A DNA stretch of 28,917 nucleotides, taken from a virus. Made by a program: the position numbers and the translations under genes. Positions within the stretch are counted from its first letter, which is position 1; each line of letters opens with the position of its first letter. Positions 8,023 to 15,833 of this stretch are shown in pieces. The stretch spans positions 1 through 28,917 of the IMG/VR virus record IMGVR_UViG_3300030118_001093; one strand, given 5' to 3'. The notes beneath the pieces are model-generated. The model was not told the DNA's origin, made no database searches, and saw only the letters and a program-made list of their open reading frames with translations.

Positions 8023-9030
8023 ATGACCAAAGCAGCAGAATTAGCAAAGATGGGTGAAGTTCTGACCAGTAGTCAACTTGGTGGTAGACGTAATGTTGTA
8101 ATTAATGGTGGATTCCAATGTTGGCAAAGAGCAACCTCAATAACAGTTAGTGGTTTTAGTGCTGACAGATGGAGGTCTACAACTGGTGCTGGTGGTGCTA
8201 TGACAGTTAGCAGACAAGAATTTGCTTTAGGACAAACAGATGTTCCAAGTAATCCAAAATATTTTTTTCGTCATGCACAAACTACTGCTTTTACAAATAC
8301 TGGTTACAATAGTGATAGAACTCGTATTGAAGATGTGAGAACTTTATCAGGTCAACTATGCACATTAAGTTGGTACATGAAAGCAGATGCAAGTAGAACT
8401 GTAAGAGTTAATATTACACAAGACTTTGGAACTGGTGGCTCTCCAAGTGCTGATGTAGAAACTGCTATTGTGTCAAGTCAAGCAATTACAACTTCATGGG
8501 CAGAATATACTGTGACATTTACAATGCCCTCTATAAGTGGAAAAACTATAGGTGATGATGAAGATAGTTTTATTGAATTAGGTTTTGATTATAGAGCAGA
8601 GGTTAATAATACTTTTACTATTGATATTGCAAATGTTCAGTTAGAAGCAGGACAAGCCACACCATTTGAGAATAGGTCATTCGGGGAAGAACTGCGTTTG
8701 TGTCAGAGATATTTTCACAGATGGGACTCTGCAGCAAGTAACTATTTTAACATAGCTATTGGTTATGTATTAGGTGCTAATGCTTCAAGAGCAGTATATC
8801 AATATCCTAATATAATGAGAGCAGCACCAACTATTGATCATAGTGGAACTTTTAGAGTTTATGATGGAACTGCTAGTCGTGCTGTTTCAGATGTAACTTT
8901 TCAAAGAACTAACGAAGAACAAGTGTATATATCTTTTACTACTGGTGGCGATGCTACTGCAAATAGACCATGTGAGATGGGTGCTAACAATGATACTACT
9001 TGTACAATTGATTTTAAAGCAGAGTTATAG
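8023..9030 (+). CDS. Tail protein with carbohydrate-binding-module-like domain
   Basis: 335 residues starting right at the previous stop (TAG-ATG). After a helical N-terminus (MTKAAELAKMGEVLTSSQLG) the sequence NVVINGGFQCWQR, then ADRWR, begins a jelly-roll-like domain of the CBM4/9 type seen in marine phage tail proteins; it closes with IANVQLEAGQATPFENRSFGEEL. The conserved LCQRYF (about 226-231) introduces a second, C-terminal beta domain of about 100 residues. No catalytic residues are evident, so a sugar-binding adhesin or fibre component is the best reading. What it binds is not visible. I am confident of family resemblance, less of the exact position on the tail. Confidence 0.72.
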   Translation: MTKAAELAKMGEVLTSSQLGGRRNVVINGGFQCWQRATSITVSGFSADRWRSTTGAGGAMTVSRQEFALGQTDVPSNPKYFFRHAQTTAFTNTGYNSDRTRIEDVRTLSGQLCTLSWYMKADASRTVRVNITQDFGTGGSPSADVETAIVSSQAITTSWAEYTVTFTMPSISGKTIGDDEDSFIELGFDYRAEVNNTFTIDIANVQLEAGQATPFENRSFGEELRLCQRYFHRWDSAASNYFNIAIGYVLGANASRAVYQYPNIMRAAPTIDHSGTFRVYDGTASRAVSDVTFQRTNEEQVYISFTTGGDATANRPCEMGANNDTTCTIDFKAEL

Positions 9031-9038
9031 GAGATATA

Positions 9039-9224
9039 ATGGATAATATAAACATTGCTTCAGCAAAATACATAAAGGATGAATATGGTGACAATAAAAA
9101 TTGTGCAATTAAGGCTACAATAGATGGTCAAAATTCGTGTGTACCATTAGACCCTAGAAACGCAGAGTATAAAGCAATCCTTGAATGGGTAGCTGAAGGC
9201 AACAAGATAGAGGATGCCGATTAA
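9039..9224 (+). CDS. Small conserved phage protein
   Basis: 61 residues, with a strong ribosome binding site (AGGAG, six bases before the ATG). The C-terminal half, VPLDPRNAEYKAILEWVAEGNKIED, matches a short motif common in small proteins encoded next to phage fibre genes. No membrane segment or known catalytic motif is present. It could be an assembly factor or a minor tail component, but this is a guess from context. The next gene starts at the overlapping TAATG. Confidence 0.6.
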   Translation: MDNINIASAKYIKDEYGDNKNCAIKATIDGQNSCVPLDPRNAEYKAILEWVAEGNKIEDAD

Positions 9225-9703
9225 TGTTGGGTCACTCTGCTATTGCTGATGCAGCTATTGCTGATGTAGGTGGCGTAGTACAAGCGGCAACAGCAGAAAT
9301 GAGCGCCATAGGTTCTTCTGCTACTGTAGCTGTAGGCACATTAGTTGGTGTAATTAATATAAGTGGAATATTTACTCAAACTGCAGAAGTTAGCACCAAA
9401 GCTAGCGGAAACATTGACTTAAGCAGTAATTTTACAACTACAGCAGAAAATATAGCTTTTGTAAAAGAGGCTATTGCAAGTTTAGATAGTAATTTTTCAA
9501 AAACTACTCAAGGTAATTTTATAACTGCTGGGACATCTTCTCAGCAAATAAATTTTACAAAAACAGCGTCTGGAGATATACTATATGTAGCAGTTGTTAC
9601 AGACACTGCAACAGAAACGTTTACTGAGATAACGCCAAGCGGCACAGAGACTTGGACAGAAATAACACCATCTGGATCAGAGACTTGGACAGAAATACAG
9701 TGA
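9224..9703 (+). CDS. Repeat-tailed virion protein of unknown function
   Basis: 159 residues. The start MLGHSAIADAAIADVG resembles the first residues of several marine phage structural proteins. The body is alanine/threonine/serine-rich beta sequence without cysteine. The C-terminus consists of an 11-residue unit repeated in tandem (TETFTEITPSG, TETWTEITPSG, then SETWTEIQ). Such tryptophan/threonine repeats in phage proteins usually form extended beta structures at the virion surface. Coupled to the gene before it by TAATG; a GAGG for the next gene overlaps the stop. Not assigned to a named family. Confidence 0.55.
   Translation: MLGHSAIADAAIADVGGVVQAATAEMSAIGSSATVAVGTLVGVINISGIFTQTAEVSTKASGNIDLSSNFTTTAENIAFVKEAIASLDSNFSKTTQGNFITAGTSSQQINFTKTASGDILYVAVVTDTATETFTEITPSGTETWTEITPSGSETWTEIQ
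9611..9700 (+). repeat. 33-base tandem repeat encoding T/S-E-T-W/F-T-E-I-T-P-S-G
   Basis: Units start at 9611, 9644 and 9677, a constant 33-base spacing. The third unit is cut after TEI and ends at the stop codon. The first unit carries phenylalanine where the others have tryptophan. Confidence 0.85.
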
Positions 9704-9710
9704 GGTAAAA

Positions 9711-10634
9711 ATGGCAAGTACATACACAACTAACTTAGGTATAGAAAAAATAGGAGCTGGTGAACAGGCAGGAGCTTGGGGAACTACTACCAATAATAAT
9801 TTTGATTTAATTGACAGGGCTATTAATGGCGTAGGAGCCATAACTTTATCTGGTACAGCACATAATTTAACAACTAGCGATGGAACATTATCTGAGGGCG
9901 GCAATAAAGTTTTAGTACTAGGAGGAACGCCATCTGGCACAAACACAATAACAATAACACCTAACGATCAAGATAAGATGTATTTTGTTCACAACAATTC
10001 TGGTCAAACAGCTACTTTTAGACAAGGTGATGGAACAGGTGGTACTGTTTCAATACCAAATGGATCAAAAGGATTAATATTTGCAGATGGAGCAGGCACA
10101 AGCGCAAAGGTCACAGATCTTCTTGATGGTTTTTCCTCTGGTGGAACAAAAGTAGCCTCTACAGGAGCAGAATTAAATATACTTGATGGAGATACTTCAG
10201 CAACAGCTACTACTATAGTTGATGCAGATAGAATTGTTTTAAATGACGGTGGCACGATGGTACAGGCGGCTGTCACGGATGTTAGTACTTACGTTAATCA
10301 AAATTTAGTTGAGGTCAAATCACTTGCTACAATCTCAGGTACGTTAAATGTCATAGCAGGTGGAGCTACATCTGTTTATCAACAAATTGTAGTTTCTAGT
10401 GGCACTCAAACAGTAAACGTACAAACTGATAATTTAGTGGCTGGTCAATATGTTATTATTGATAAAAAAACTTCAGCAAACAAAATAACAATTAATTGGA
10501 ATGCTGGTGATGGAAGCACAGCTTTATCTGGGAGTAATGTTTCAACAGGTATTTCTTTAGGAGATAGTGTAGATTTTGCTCTTGGATTATTTAACGGGAC
10601 TAGCTTTTCATTTACAGAAACAGTTAAGTTTTAG
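9711..10634 (+). CDS. Fibre/tail structural protein
   Basis: 307 residues, with a GAGG ribosome binding site before ATG. The N-terminus (TYTTNLGIEKIGAGEQAG, then WGTTTNNNFDLIDRAING) is a recurring attachment module in marine phage tail proteins; here it is followed by a beta domain (about 45-140) and by a shaft-type segment ELNILDGDTSATATTIVDAD, which is a hallmark of many fibre shafts. The C-terminal 100 residues form another beta domain (QQIVVSSGTQTVNVQTDNLV). It most likely contributes to a fibre or to the baseplate rim. No enzymatic motif is seen. Confidence 0.7.
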   Translation: MASTYTTNLGIEKIGAGEQAGAWGTTTNNNFDLIDRAINGVGAITLSGTAHNLTTSDGTLSEGGNKVLVLGGTPSGTNTITITPNDQDKMYFVHNNSGQTATFRQGDGTGGTVSIPNGSKGLIFADGAGTSAKVTDLLDGFSSGGTKVASTGAELNILDGDTSATATTIVDADRIVLNDGGTMVQAAVTDVSTYVNQNLVEVKSLATISGTLNVIAGGATSVYQQIVVSSGTQTVNVQTDNLVAGQYVIIDKKTSANKITINWNAGDGSTALSGSNVSTGISLGDSVDFALGLFNGTSFSFTETVKF

Positions 10635-10641
10635 GTGATAA

Positions 10642-11736
10642 ATGTCAATACCTTTAGTTTCAAATGTTGGATTTACAGAGATAAGTCAATCTGTGTTAGA
10701 TAGCAATTCTGGGGTTTTAAATGATATAGCTGGTACTGCAAAAAGCAAATTACCAGTTCAATTATTTAAATTAACAGAAACTGTTTCAGGTAATTTACAA
10801 ATAAATAATGACTCAGCACATAAAAAAATAATACTTGACACTAATGGCAATGACATAGCCAATCCTAATGGATCACCTCTAACAAATAATTCAAGCACTA
10901 CATTGGAATTAAAAGGTAGTGGTAATATACAGTCTACTTTGAAAACTTCAAATGTAACTCAATCATCAACAAGCCATCTTGGAACTTCAACTTTTGATAA
11001 TTCTAATGGCTCAACAATAGTCGTGTCTAATATAACCACGGACTTAACTGTTGAGAAGTATATAGATCGTACTGGTACTTTTTCTTATAATGGAAATACC
11101 ATAGATTCTCAAGGAACAATAACAGTTGGAGCAGATACACCAAACGCATCAACTATTTTTGGAACTTCTTCTGCATCTAGTACTCGATATAATATTAATA
11201 CTAGCGATGGGAACAATGCTGCTCGATTTATTGGCGATACAGCGCAAGGAGGTTCTTCTCCAGTTGGTAATAATTATGCATTGTATATAGCTACAATAGG
11301 ACCTAATACAGTAAGTGGATTACGTATGGATGAATATGCCAATATAGGTATTTATCAATATAGTGGATCTGTGAGTAGTCATAACAGATACTCTGGTACA
11401 ACTAATCATCAATTAAATTTTTCAGGCGCATTAAGACTTTGGTGGAGATATGTAAGATCGGGCAACGATCGTAAATTTCTTTTTACAAATAATCTAAGTA
11501 TAAGTTGCACATTAAGTGGCACAGTTTTAAATGGCGATACTGCATCATCAGGTGGAACCGCACTTGCAAATGTATCCAATTCTACTGATGGATCTTTTAA
11601 TGTAACTATGACAATATCTGGAAGTAATAGTAGTTTTACTCCAGCAAGGCCATATGCTTTAGCAAATGTTAATAGTGGCACTGGAAGTATCGATACTAGT
11701 GCTTATACTGGAACTTTATCAACGAGGGCGTTCTAA
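10642..11736 (+). CDS. Unrecognised beta-rich structural protein
   Basis: 364 residues. I do not recognise a family. The sequence is rich in serine, threonine, asparagine and glycine with few charged residues, low cysteine and regular hydrophobic alternation, which fits a fibre or adhesin. The only strongly aromatic stretch is ALRLWWRYVRSGNDRKFLF (about residues 257-275), which may be a binding or packing surface. The C-terminal 75 residues look like an immunoglobulin-like beta domain (SCTLSGTVLNGDT, then FNVTMTISGSN). Located between fibre-type genes and the nozzle; overlaps the nozzle start by TAATG. Could be a host-range protein that varies between relatives. Confidence 0.5.
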   Translation: MSIPLVSNVGFTEISQSVLDSNSGVLNDIAGTAKSKLPVQLFKLTETVSGNLQINNDSAHKKIILDTNGNDIANPNGSPLTNNSSTTLELKGSGNIQSTLKTSNVTQSSTSHLGTSTFDNSNGSTIVVSNITTDLTVEKYIDRTGTFSYNGNTIDSQGTITVGADTPNASTIFGTSSASSTRYNINTSDGNNAARFIGDTAQGGSSPVGNNYALYIATIGPNTVSGLRMDEYANIGIYQYSGSVSSHNRYSGTTNHQLNFSGALRLWWRYVRSGNDRKFLFTNNLSISCTLSGTVLNGDTASSGGTALANVSNSTDGSFNVTMTISGSNSSFTPARPYALANVNSGTGSIDTSAYTGTLSTRAF

Positions 11737-13895
11737 TGCCATTAAATAAATTAATGTTTAAACCCGGTATATCTTCAGACACTACTCCATTCAGTAATGA
11801 GGGCGGATTTGTTGATGGAGATAAAATTAGATTTAGAATAGGGTCACCAGAAAAAATAGGTGGTTGGTCAAAGTTTAGTCCTAATACATATTTAGGTAGT
11901 GCAAGAAGACTTCTTAATTGGGTTGCGTTAGACGGCTCTGATTTTCTTGGAATCGGCACACATTTAAAATATTACATAGAAGAGGGGCAAACATTTAACG
12001 ATATAACCCCTGAAAGACAAACAATAAATACAAATGTTACATTTACAACAAACACAACCACAGGCACTGAATCACAGGTCATAGTAAATGCATCAGCACA
12101 TGGGGCAAATTTAAATGATTTTGTTACAATATCAAATGCTGACACTGCAGTTGGTGGGATAGCCGCCTCTGCTATTGGAGACTCTAATGGGAAAGAACAT
12201 CAAATAATAGAAATCGTTAGCTCTAATGCGTTTAAAATTGATGTTGGAAGTAATGCCTCTGGTGTTGCTACAGGAGCGGCAAAAAGTAGCGGTAGTGTTG
12301 AGTTAGTATTTCAAATTAATACGGGCCTTGATGTTACTGTTGGTGGAACAGGATGGGGTGCAGGTCAGTGGAGCGGAACAACAGATGGGGCTTTGGCTAC
12401 ACAACTTAACGAAAACTTAGACACCAGTGAGACCGGCATAGCAGTTGATGATGAAACAGGAATTACAGATGCTGGAGATGTTATTCTTGTGGATAATGAG
12501 CTTATGCTTGTAGCTGGAGATACTGACGATGATACTTTAAATGTAACAAGAGGTCACAGTGGCACAACTGCAGCAACGCATACGGATAACACGCTTGTAA
12601 GATTAGCTGTAGGCAATGACGATTCTGCTAATGACTTTGTTGGATGGGGAAATGCAGCATCGGTTACAGTACCGGGTGCGCAAATTAGGCTTTGGTCACA
12701 TGATAATTTTGGTGAAGATATTATAATAAATCCAAGAGATGGTGGTTTATTTTATTGGGACAAAACAAATGGAACAGGGACTAGAGCAGTAAAACTTAAT
12801 ACTAGATTAGGAACAAAAACAAGTATTCCCACAGTCGCAAAACAAATAATAGTTTCGGATCAAGACAGGCATGTTATAGTTTTTGGTTGTGATGGTTTAG
12901 GGTCTAGTTTAACTGATACAGATGGAGATGGTGTGCAAGATCCATTGTTAATAAGATTTTCATCACAAGAAAATCCCTTGGATTTTTTTCCTACAACCAC
13001 CAATACGGCAGGTGATATTAGGTTAGGTGGTGGCTCTGAGTTTGTTCAAGCTGTAGAAACTAAAGAGCAAATACTAGTTTATACTAATAAAACATTACAT
13101 TCTATGAGATTTATTGGGCCGCCATTTACATTTGGTATAAAAGAGCTATCTAAAAATATAACAATAATGAGTCCAGCTTCTGCTATTGCTGTTGACGACA
13201 GTGTTTATTGGATGGGTGTTGATACGTTTTATTTATATAATGGGCAGACACAGCAGTTACCATGTAGTGTAAAAGATAAAGTTTTTCTTGATTTAAATAT
13301 AGAAGAGCGTGATAAGGTTCATGTCGGAGCTAATACTGAGTTTAGCGAAATATGGTGGTTTTATCCTAGCGCAAGTAGCACTGAAATAGATAAATATGTT
13401 ATATACAATTATTTAGAAAATGTATGGTATTTTGGTTCTTTAGCAAGACAGGCTTGGCTAGATAGAGGTATTAGAACATTACCATTAGCAACAGGTGGTC
13501 AAAATTTATTTAACCATGAAACAGGATTTGATGATGATGGAACAGCAATGACATCATTTGTTGAATCTGCCCCTATGACACTTGGTGATGCAGGCAGATT
13601 TGGTTTTATAAATAGAATAATACCAGATGTAAATTTTGCAGGATCTACATCAGTTAATCCACAAGTTGATTTTACAATAAAGGCAAGAACGCACTCAGGA
13701 TCTGGATTTACGCAGACAGATGACAACAACACATCACAAAGAACAGCCACTACACCTGTAGAAGTATATACAGAAAAGCTAGATGTAAGAGTTAGAGGCA
13801 GAACCTTTGCATTGCGTGTGGAGGCCACGGAGTTAGGTACGAAATTTAAATTAGGAACGCCTCAAGTAAATATTGTGCAAGATGGAAGAAGATAA
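11736..13895 (+). CDS. Tail nozzle/hub protein (T7 gp12 or P22 gp10-like role)
   Basis: 719 residues. Diagnostic segments are KIRFRIGSPEKIGGW (residues about 31-45), GLYY-type YYIEEGQTFNDITPERQ (about 79-95), FSSQENPLDFFPT (about 410-422), and a run of propeller-like strands DSVYWMGVDTFYLYNGQ and VIYNYLENVWYFGSLARQAW. In marine podoviruses proteins of this type are taken to be the tail tubular/nozzle or stabilisation component that closes the tail channel. A loop D394-T-D396-G-D398-G-V-Q-D402 has the spacing of a calcium-binding DxDxDG loop. It is by far the largest tail gene before the lysis region, as expected for a nozzle. The exact homology class (gp12 or gp10) is inferred. Confidence 0.72.
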   Translation: MPLNKLMFKPGISSDTTPFSNEGGFVDGDKIRFRIGSPEKIGGWSKFSPNTYLGSARRLLNWVALDGSDFLGIGTHLKYYIEEGQTFNDITPERQTINTNVTFTTNTTTGTESQVIVNASAHGANLNDFVTISNADTAVGGIAASAIGDSNGKEHQIIEIVSSNAFKIDVGSNASGVATGAAKSSGSVELVFQINTGLDVTVGGTGWGAGQWSGTTDGALATQLNENLDTSETGIAVDDETGITDAGDVILVDNELMLVAGDTDDDTLNVTRGHSGTTAATHTDNTLVRLAVGNDDSANDFVGWGNAASVTVPGAQIRLWSHDNFGEDIIINPRDGGLFYWDKTNGTGTRAVKLNTRLGTKTSIPTVAKQIIVSDQDRHVIVFGCDGLGSSLTDTDGDGVQDPLLIRFSSQENPLDFFPTTTNTAGDIRLGGGSEFVQAVETKEQILVYTNKTLHSMRFIGPPFTFGIKELSKNITIMSPASAIAVDDSVYWMGVDTFYLYNGQTQQLPCSVKDKVFLDLNIEERDKVHVGANTEFSEIWWFYPSASSTEIDKYVIYNYLENVWYFGSLARQAWLDRGIRTLPLATGGQNLFNHETGFDDDGTAMTSFVESAPMTLGDAGRFGFINRIIPDVNFAGSTSVNPQVDFTIKARTHSGSGFTQTDDNNTSQRTATTPVEVYTEKLDVRVRGRTFALRVEATELGTKFKLGTPQVNIVQDGRR

Positions 13896-14305
13896 TGTTA
13901 GTTGTAAGTATCCCACAATATGTTCAAGGATTAACAAACGCCAAAATAGATTTGACTACAAACACTGATGCGAAAACATTATACACAGCACCATCTAACG
14001 CTGATTTTAATCAATCTGTTATAAACTCTATAATAGTTTCTAATGATTCTGGTAGCGCATCAACTATTACAGTTACCATAACTGGCGATGGATTAAATGG
14101 CGCAGGAGCAGTAACAAATCAAACTTTTAATTTATTTCAAGTTAAAGATATAGCCGCAAATACTAGTGTTGAGCTTTTAACAAGAGATCTTATTTTGAAT
14201 GCAGGAGAGATAATTAAGGTAACACCGGGACATGTAGATAGGTTGCATGTTATTGCAAGCATACAAGAATTTGCTGTAGTTAGAACGCCACAGAGTGCTT
14301 TATAA
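13895..14305 (+). CDS. Small beta-rich virion protein, paralogue of the protein at 3964-4323
   Basis: 136 residues, TAATG-coupled to the nozzle gene. It has the same architecture as the protein at 3964: beta strands (SIIVSNDSGSASTITVTIT), a central FQVKDIAANTSVELLTRDL and the terminal strand IIKVTPGHVDRLHVIASI. Homologues that I recall sit next to nozzle genes in marine phages and have no assigned activity. A tail-completion or collar role is plausible; nothing in the sequence proves it. Confidence 0.62.
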   Translation: MLVVSIPQYVQGLTNAKIDLTTNTDAKTLYTAPSNADFNQSVINSIIVSNDSGSASTITVTITGDGLNGAGAVTNQTFNLFQVKDIAANTSVELLTRDLILNAGEIIKVTPGHVDRLHVIASIQEFAVVRTPQSAL

Positions 14306-14505
14306 TGACAGCGTTTGCATTGGCATGTTATCTTGGTGGAATGGCGCAGGGATCTATATATTTTAAATCAGTTGCAGATTGTATATATTATACGAAGTAT
14401 TTAAATGAACAGCAGTATAAAAATGATACAGGGCAGACTATTACATATGAATGTATATGCAAACTTGTACCACAGGTTAATGAAGAGAAAGTGAGGGTAT
14501 ATTAA
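14305..14505 (+). CDS. Small conserved protein with four cysteines
   Basis: 66 residues, TAATG-coupled on both sides. The first 18 residues (MTAFALACYLGGMAQGSI) are hydrophobic and could look like a signal peptide, but lack an N-terminal positive charge. The core motif is DCIYYTKYLN, with a second pair of cysteines in YECICKLV and an end VRVY. I recall short marine-phage proteins with the same plan (hydrophobic start, cysteine plus LN, CK-P-V, V-R-x-Y). No function is known to me. Its position before the holin makes a lysis link possible, but no spanin-type lipobox is present. Confidence 0.6.
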   Translation: MTAFALACYLGGMAQGSIYFKSVADCIYYTKYLNEQQYKNDTGQTITYECICKLVPQVNEEKVRVY

Positions 14506-14900
14506 TGTTACAAGCTCTTATAGGACCAGTTACAGGATTATTAGATAAGTTTATACCTGATGCAGATCAAAAGGCTAAGTTGGCTCACGAAATAGCTACC
14601 ATGTCTGAAAAACATGCTCAGGAGGCTTTGCTTGCTCAGTTAGAGATTAACAAAGCAGAGGCAGCGAGTGGCTCTATATTTAAAGGCGGCTGGCGCCCAG
14701 CAGTTGGGTGGGTCTGTGCGATTGCTTTTGCATATCACTTTATCGTAAAAGATCTAATTATATTTGGTGCAAGTTTTGCTGGTGCAGAATTACCAGAGCT
14801 GCCGGATTTTGATATGGGTACACTTTTAACTGTCCTTGGCGGCATGCTTGGCATCGGAGGACTCAGAACATATGAAAAGCAGAAAGGTCTTACTAAATGA
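14505..14900 (+). CDS. Holin, GTA-type three-transmembrane family
   Basis: 131 residues. Signature sequence: an amphipathic helical front (residues 1-55, with ADQKAKLAHEI and EALLAQLEINKAEA), then GGWRPAVGWVCAIAFAYHFI (61-80, first membrane segment), a second short hydrophobic stretch DLIIFGASFAG (83-93), and the C-terminal segment MGTLLTVLGGMLGIGGLRTYEK (104-125). This is the Holin_3TM pattern known from gene transfer agents and many phages. It would oligomerise in the inner membrane and let the cytoplasmic lysozyme at 15386 reach the cell wall; that lysozyme has no export signal, which agrees. Overlaps the next gene by ATGA. Confidence 0.85.
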   Translation: MLQALIGPVTGLLDKFIPDADQKAKLAHEIATMSEKHAQEALLAQLEINKAEAASGSIFKGGWRPAVGWVCAIAFAYHFIVKDLIIFGASFAGAELPELPDFDMGTLLTVLGGMLGIGGLRTYEKQKGLTK

Positions 14901-15037
14901 GTTTATACAGGAATATACAAGCTAAGAGAAGAAGAATAAAAGCTGGTAGCGGTGAAAAGATGAGAAAGAAAGGTGCAAAAGGCGCACCTACAGCTAAAAA
15001 CTTTAGAAGAGCAAAGCAGACAGTTAAGAAAAAATAA
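14897..15037 (+). CDS. Very basic 46-residue protein
   Basis: 46 residues, starting at the ATG inside the holin's ATGA overlap and ending at a TAATG shared with the next gene, so its boundaries are fixed by coupling on both sides. Composition is strongly basic: runs such as AKRRRIKAGSGEKMRKKG and KNFRRAKQTVKKK. Near-identical openings (MSLYRNIQAKRRRIKAGSG) are, from memory, conserved in marine podoviruses. Such proteins could bind nucleic acid or the inside of the capsid. I know no function. Too short for most automatic gene callers. Confidence 0.75.
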   Translation: MSLYRNIQAKRRRIKAGSGEKMRKKGAKGAPTAKNFRRAKQTVKKK

Positions 15038-15357
15038 TGTCAGATAGACTTTTTAGGATAAGAAGAAAAATGGCTAAAAAAAGAGACCCTAAAGTTGGAA
15101 CAGGAAAGAAACCAAAAGGTTCTGGTAGACGCTTATACACAGATGAGAACCCAAAAGACACAGTTGGTATCAAGTTTGCCACAGAAGCAGACGCAAGAGC
15201 TACGGTTGCAAAAGTTAAAAAAGTCAGTAAACCTTTTGCGAGAAAGATACAGATACTTACAGTTGGCGAGCAAAGAGCAAAGGTGATGGGTAAAAATAAA
15301 GTAGCTAGTATATTTAAAAAAGGCAAAGAAAGCATAAGGAAAGCGCACAAAAAGTAA
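15037..15357 (+). CDS. Basic conserved small protein
   Basis: 106 residues from the TAATG-coupled start; an alternative start at 15070 (MAKKRDPKVGTGKKPKGSG) would give 95 residues, and the homologues I remember begin there. A purine-rich stretch (GATAAGAAGA) upstream of 15070 could serve as its ribosome binding site. The conserved middle is SGRRLYTDENPKDTVGIKF, ADARATVAKVKKV and KIQILTVGEQRAKVMGK; the protein is lysine-rich to the end. No enzymatic motif. Together with its 46-residue neighbour it forms a pair of basic proteins between holin and lysozyme; virion or DNA binding is a guess. Confidence 0.75.
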   Translation: MSDRLFRIRRKMAKKRDPKVGTGKKPKGSGRRLYTDENPKDTVGIKFATEADARATVAKVKKVSKPFARKIQILTVGEQRAKVMGKNKVASIFKKGKESIRKAHKK

Positions 15358-15375
15358 AACTTTACGTAAAGTTTT
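15356..15375. repeat. Perfect 20-base palindrome, copy A
   Basis: AAAACTTTACGTAAAGTTTT reads the same on both strands. It starts within the stop of the basic protein and fills most of the 28-base gap before the lysozyme, the widest gap in the rightward operon. Its right end touches the lysozyme GGAGG. The core TTTACGTAAA recurs at 24016, 26413 and 28232. Confidence 0.9.
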
Positions 15376-15380
15376 GGAGG
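15376..15380 (+). promoter_or_regulatory. Ribosome binding site of the lysozyme, decides its start
   Basis: GGAGG followed by five bases (TAGTT) and ATG at 15386. An in-frame TTG at 15374 would overlap this site, so it is not the start. The site directly abuts the palindrome at 15356-15375. Confidence 0.85.
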
Positions 15381-15385
15381 TAGTT

Positions 15386-15832
15386 ATGGACATTGATAAA
15401 TTAAGACAAGAATTAGAAGCCGATGAAGGGAAAGTATATGCAATTTACTTGGATCACCTTAACCTGCCTACTTTTGGGATTGGCCATTTGGTTCTTGATT
15501 CTGATCCAGAATACGGGCAGCCCGTAGGCACACCTGTAAGTGAAGAGCGTGTAAATAGCTGTTTTGAAAGTGATATTCAAGGAACTATAACAGATTGTAA
15601 AAATTTATTTGACAACTTTGATGACTTGCCAGAAGAGGCTCAATTAATTTTATCTAATATGATGTACAATTTGGGGTACACAAGACTAAGTAAATTTAGT
15701 AAACTTAGAGCAAGTATATCAATTATGGACTTTACTGAGAGCGCAAATCAGATGTATGACTCGAAATGGAGAACACAAGTGCCTAACAGAGCAGAGCGTT
15801 TAATTAATAGAATGAAAGCATTAGGAGCGTAA
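15386..15832 (+). CDS. Endolysin, T4-type lysozyme (GH24 muramidase)
   Basis: 148 residues from ATG 15386. The catalytic arrangement of GH24 is present with canonical spacing: E14, D23 and T29 (E, nine residues to D, six to T), in a segment ADEGKVYAIYLDH followed by NLPTFGIGHLV, matching T4 lysozyme E11-D20-T26. The C-terminal lobe contains LSNMMYNLGYTRLSKF and the basic SKWRTQVPNRAERLINRM typical of the family. It would cut the beta-1,4 bond of peptidoglycan. No signal peptide or SAR segment is visible, so export probably depends on the holin at 14505. Its length is close to the usual 150-165 residues. Confidence 0.93.
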   Translation: MDIDKLRQELEADEGKVYAIYLDHLNLPTFGIGHLVLDSDPEYGQPVGTPVSEERVNSCFESDIQGTITDCKNLFDNFDDLPEEAQLILSNMMYNLGYTRLSKFSKLRASISIMDFTESANQMYDSKWRTQVPNRAERLINRMKALGA

Positions 15833-15833
15833 C

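Noticed and set aside
15095-15286. 63-residue frame inside the basic protein at 15037
   Set aside because: Glutamine/lysine-rich translation of purine-rich sequence in another frame, without a ribosome binding site or natural composition.
15356-15375. Palindrome copy A as a rho-independent terminator
   Set aside because: The stem would be A/U-rich with a weak centre, and the operon must continue into the lysozyme; a protein site is more likely.
15374-15376. TTG as start of the lysozyme
   Set aside because: It overlaps the GGAGG that serves ATG 15386, and it would add four residues before the usual GH24 start.
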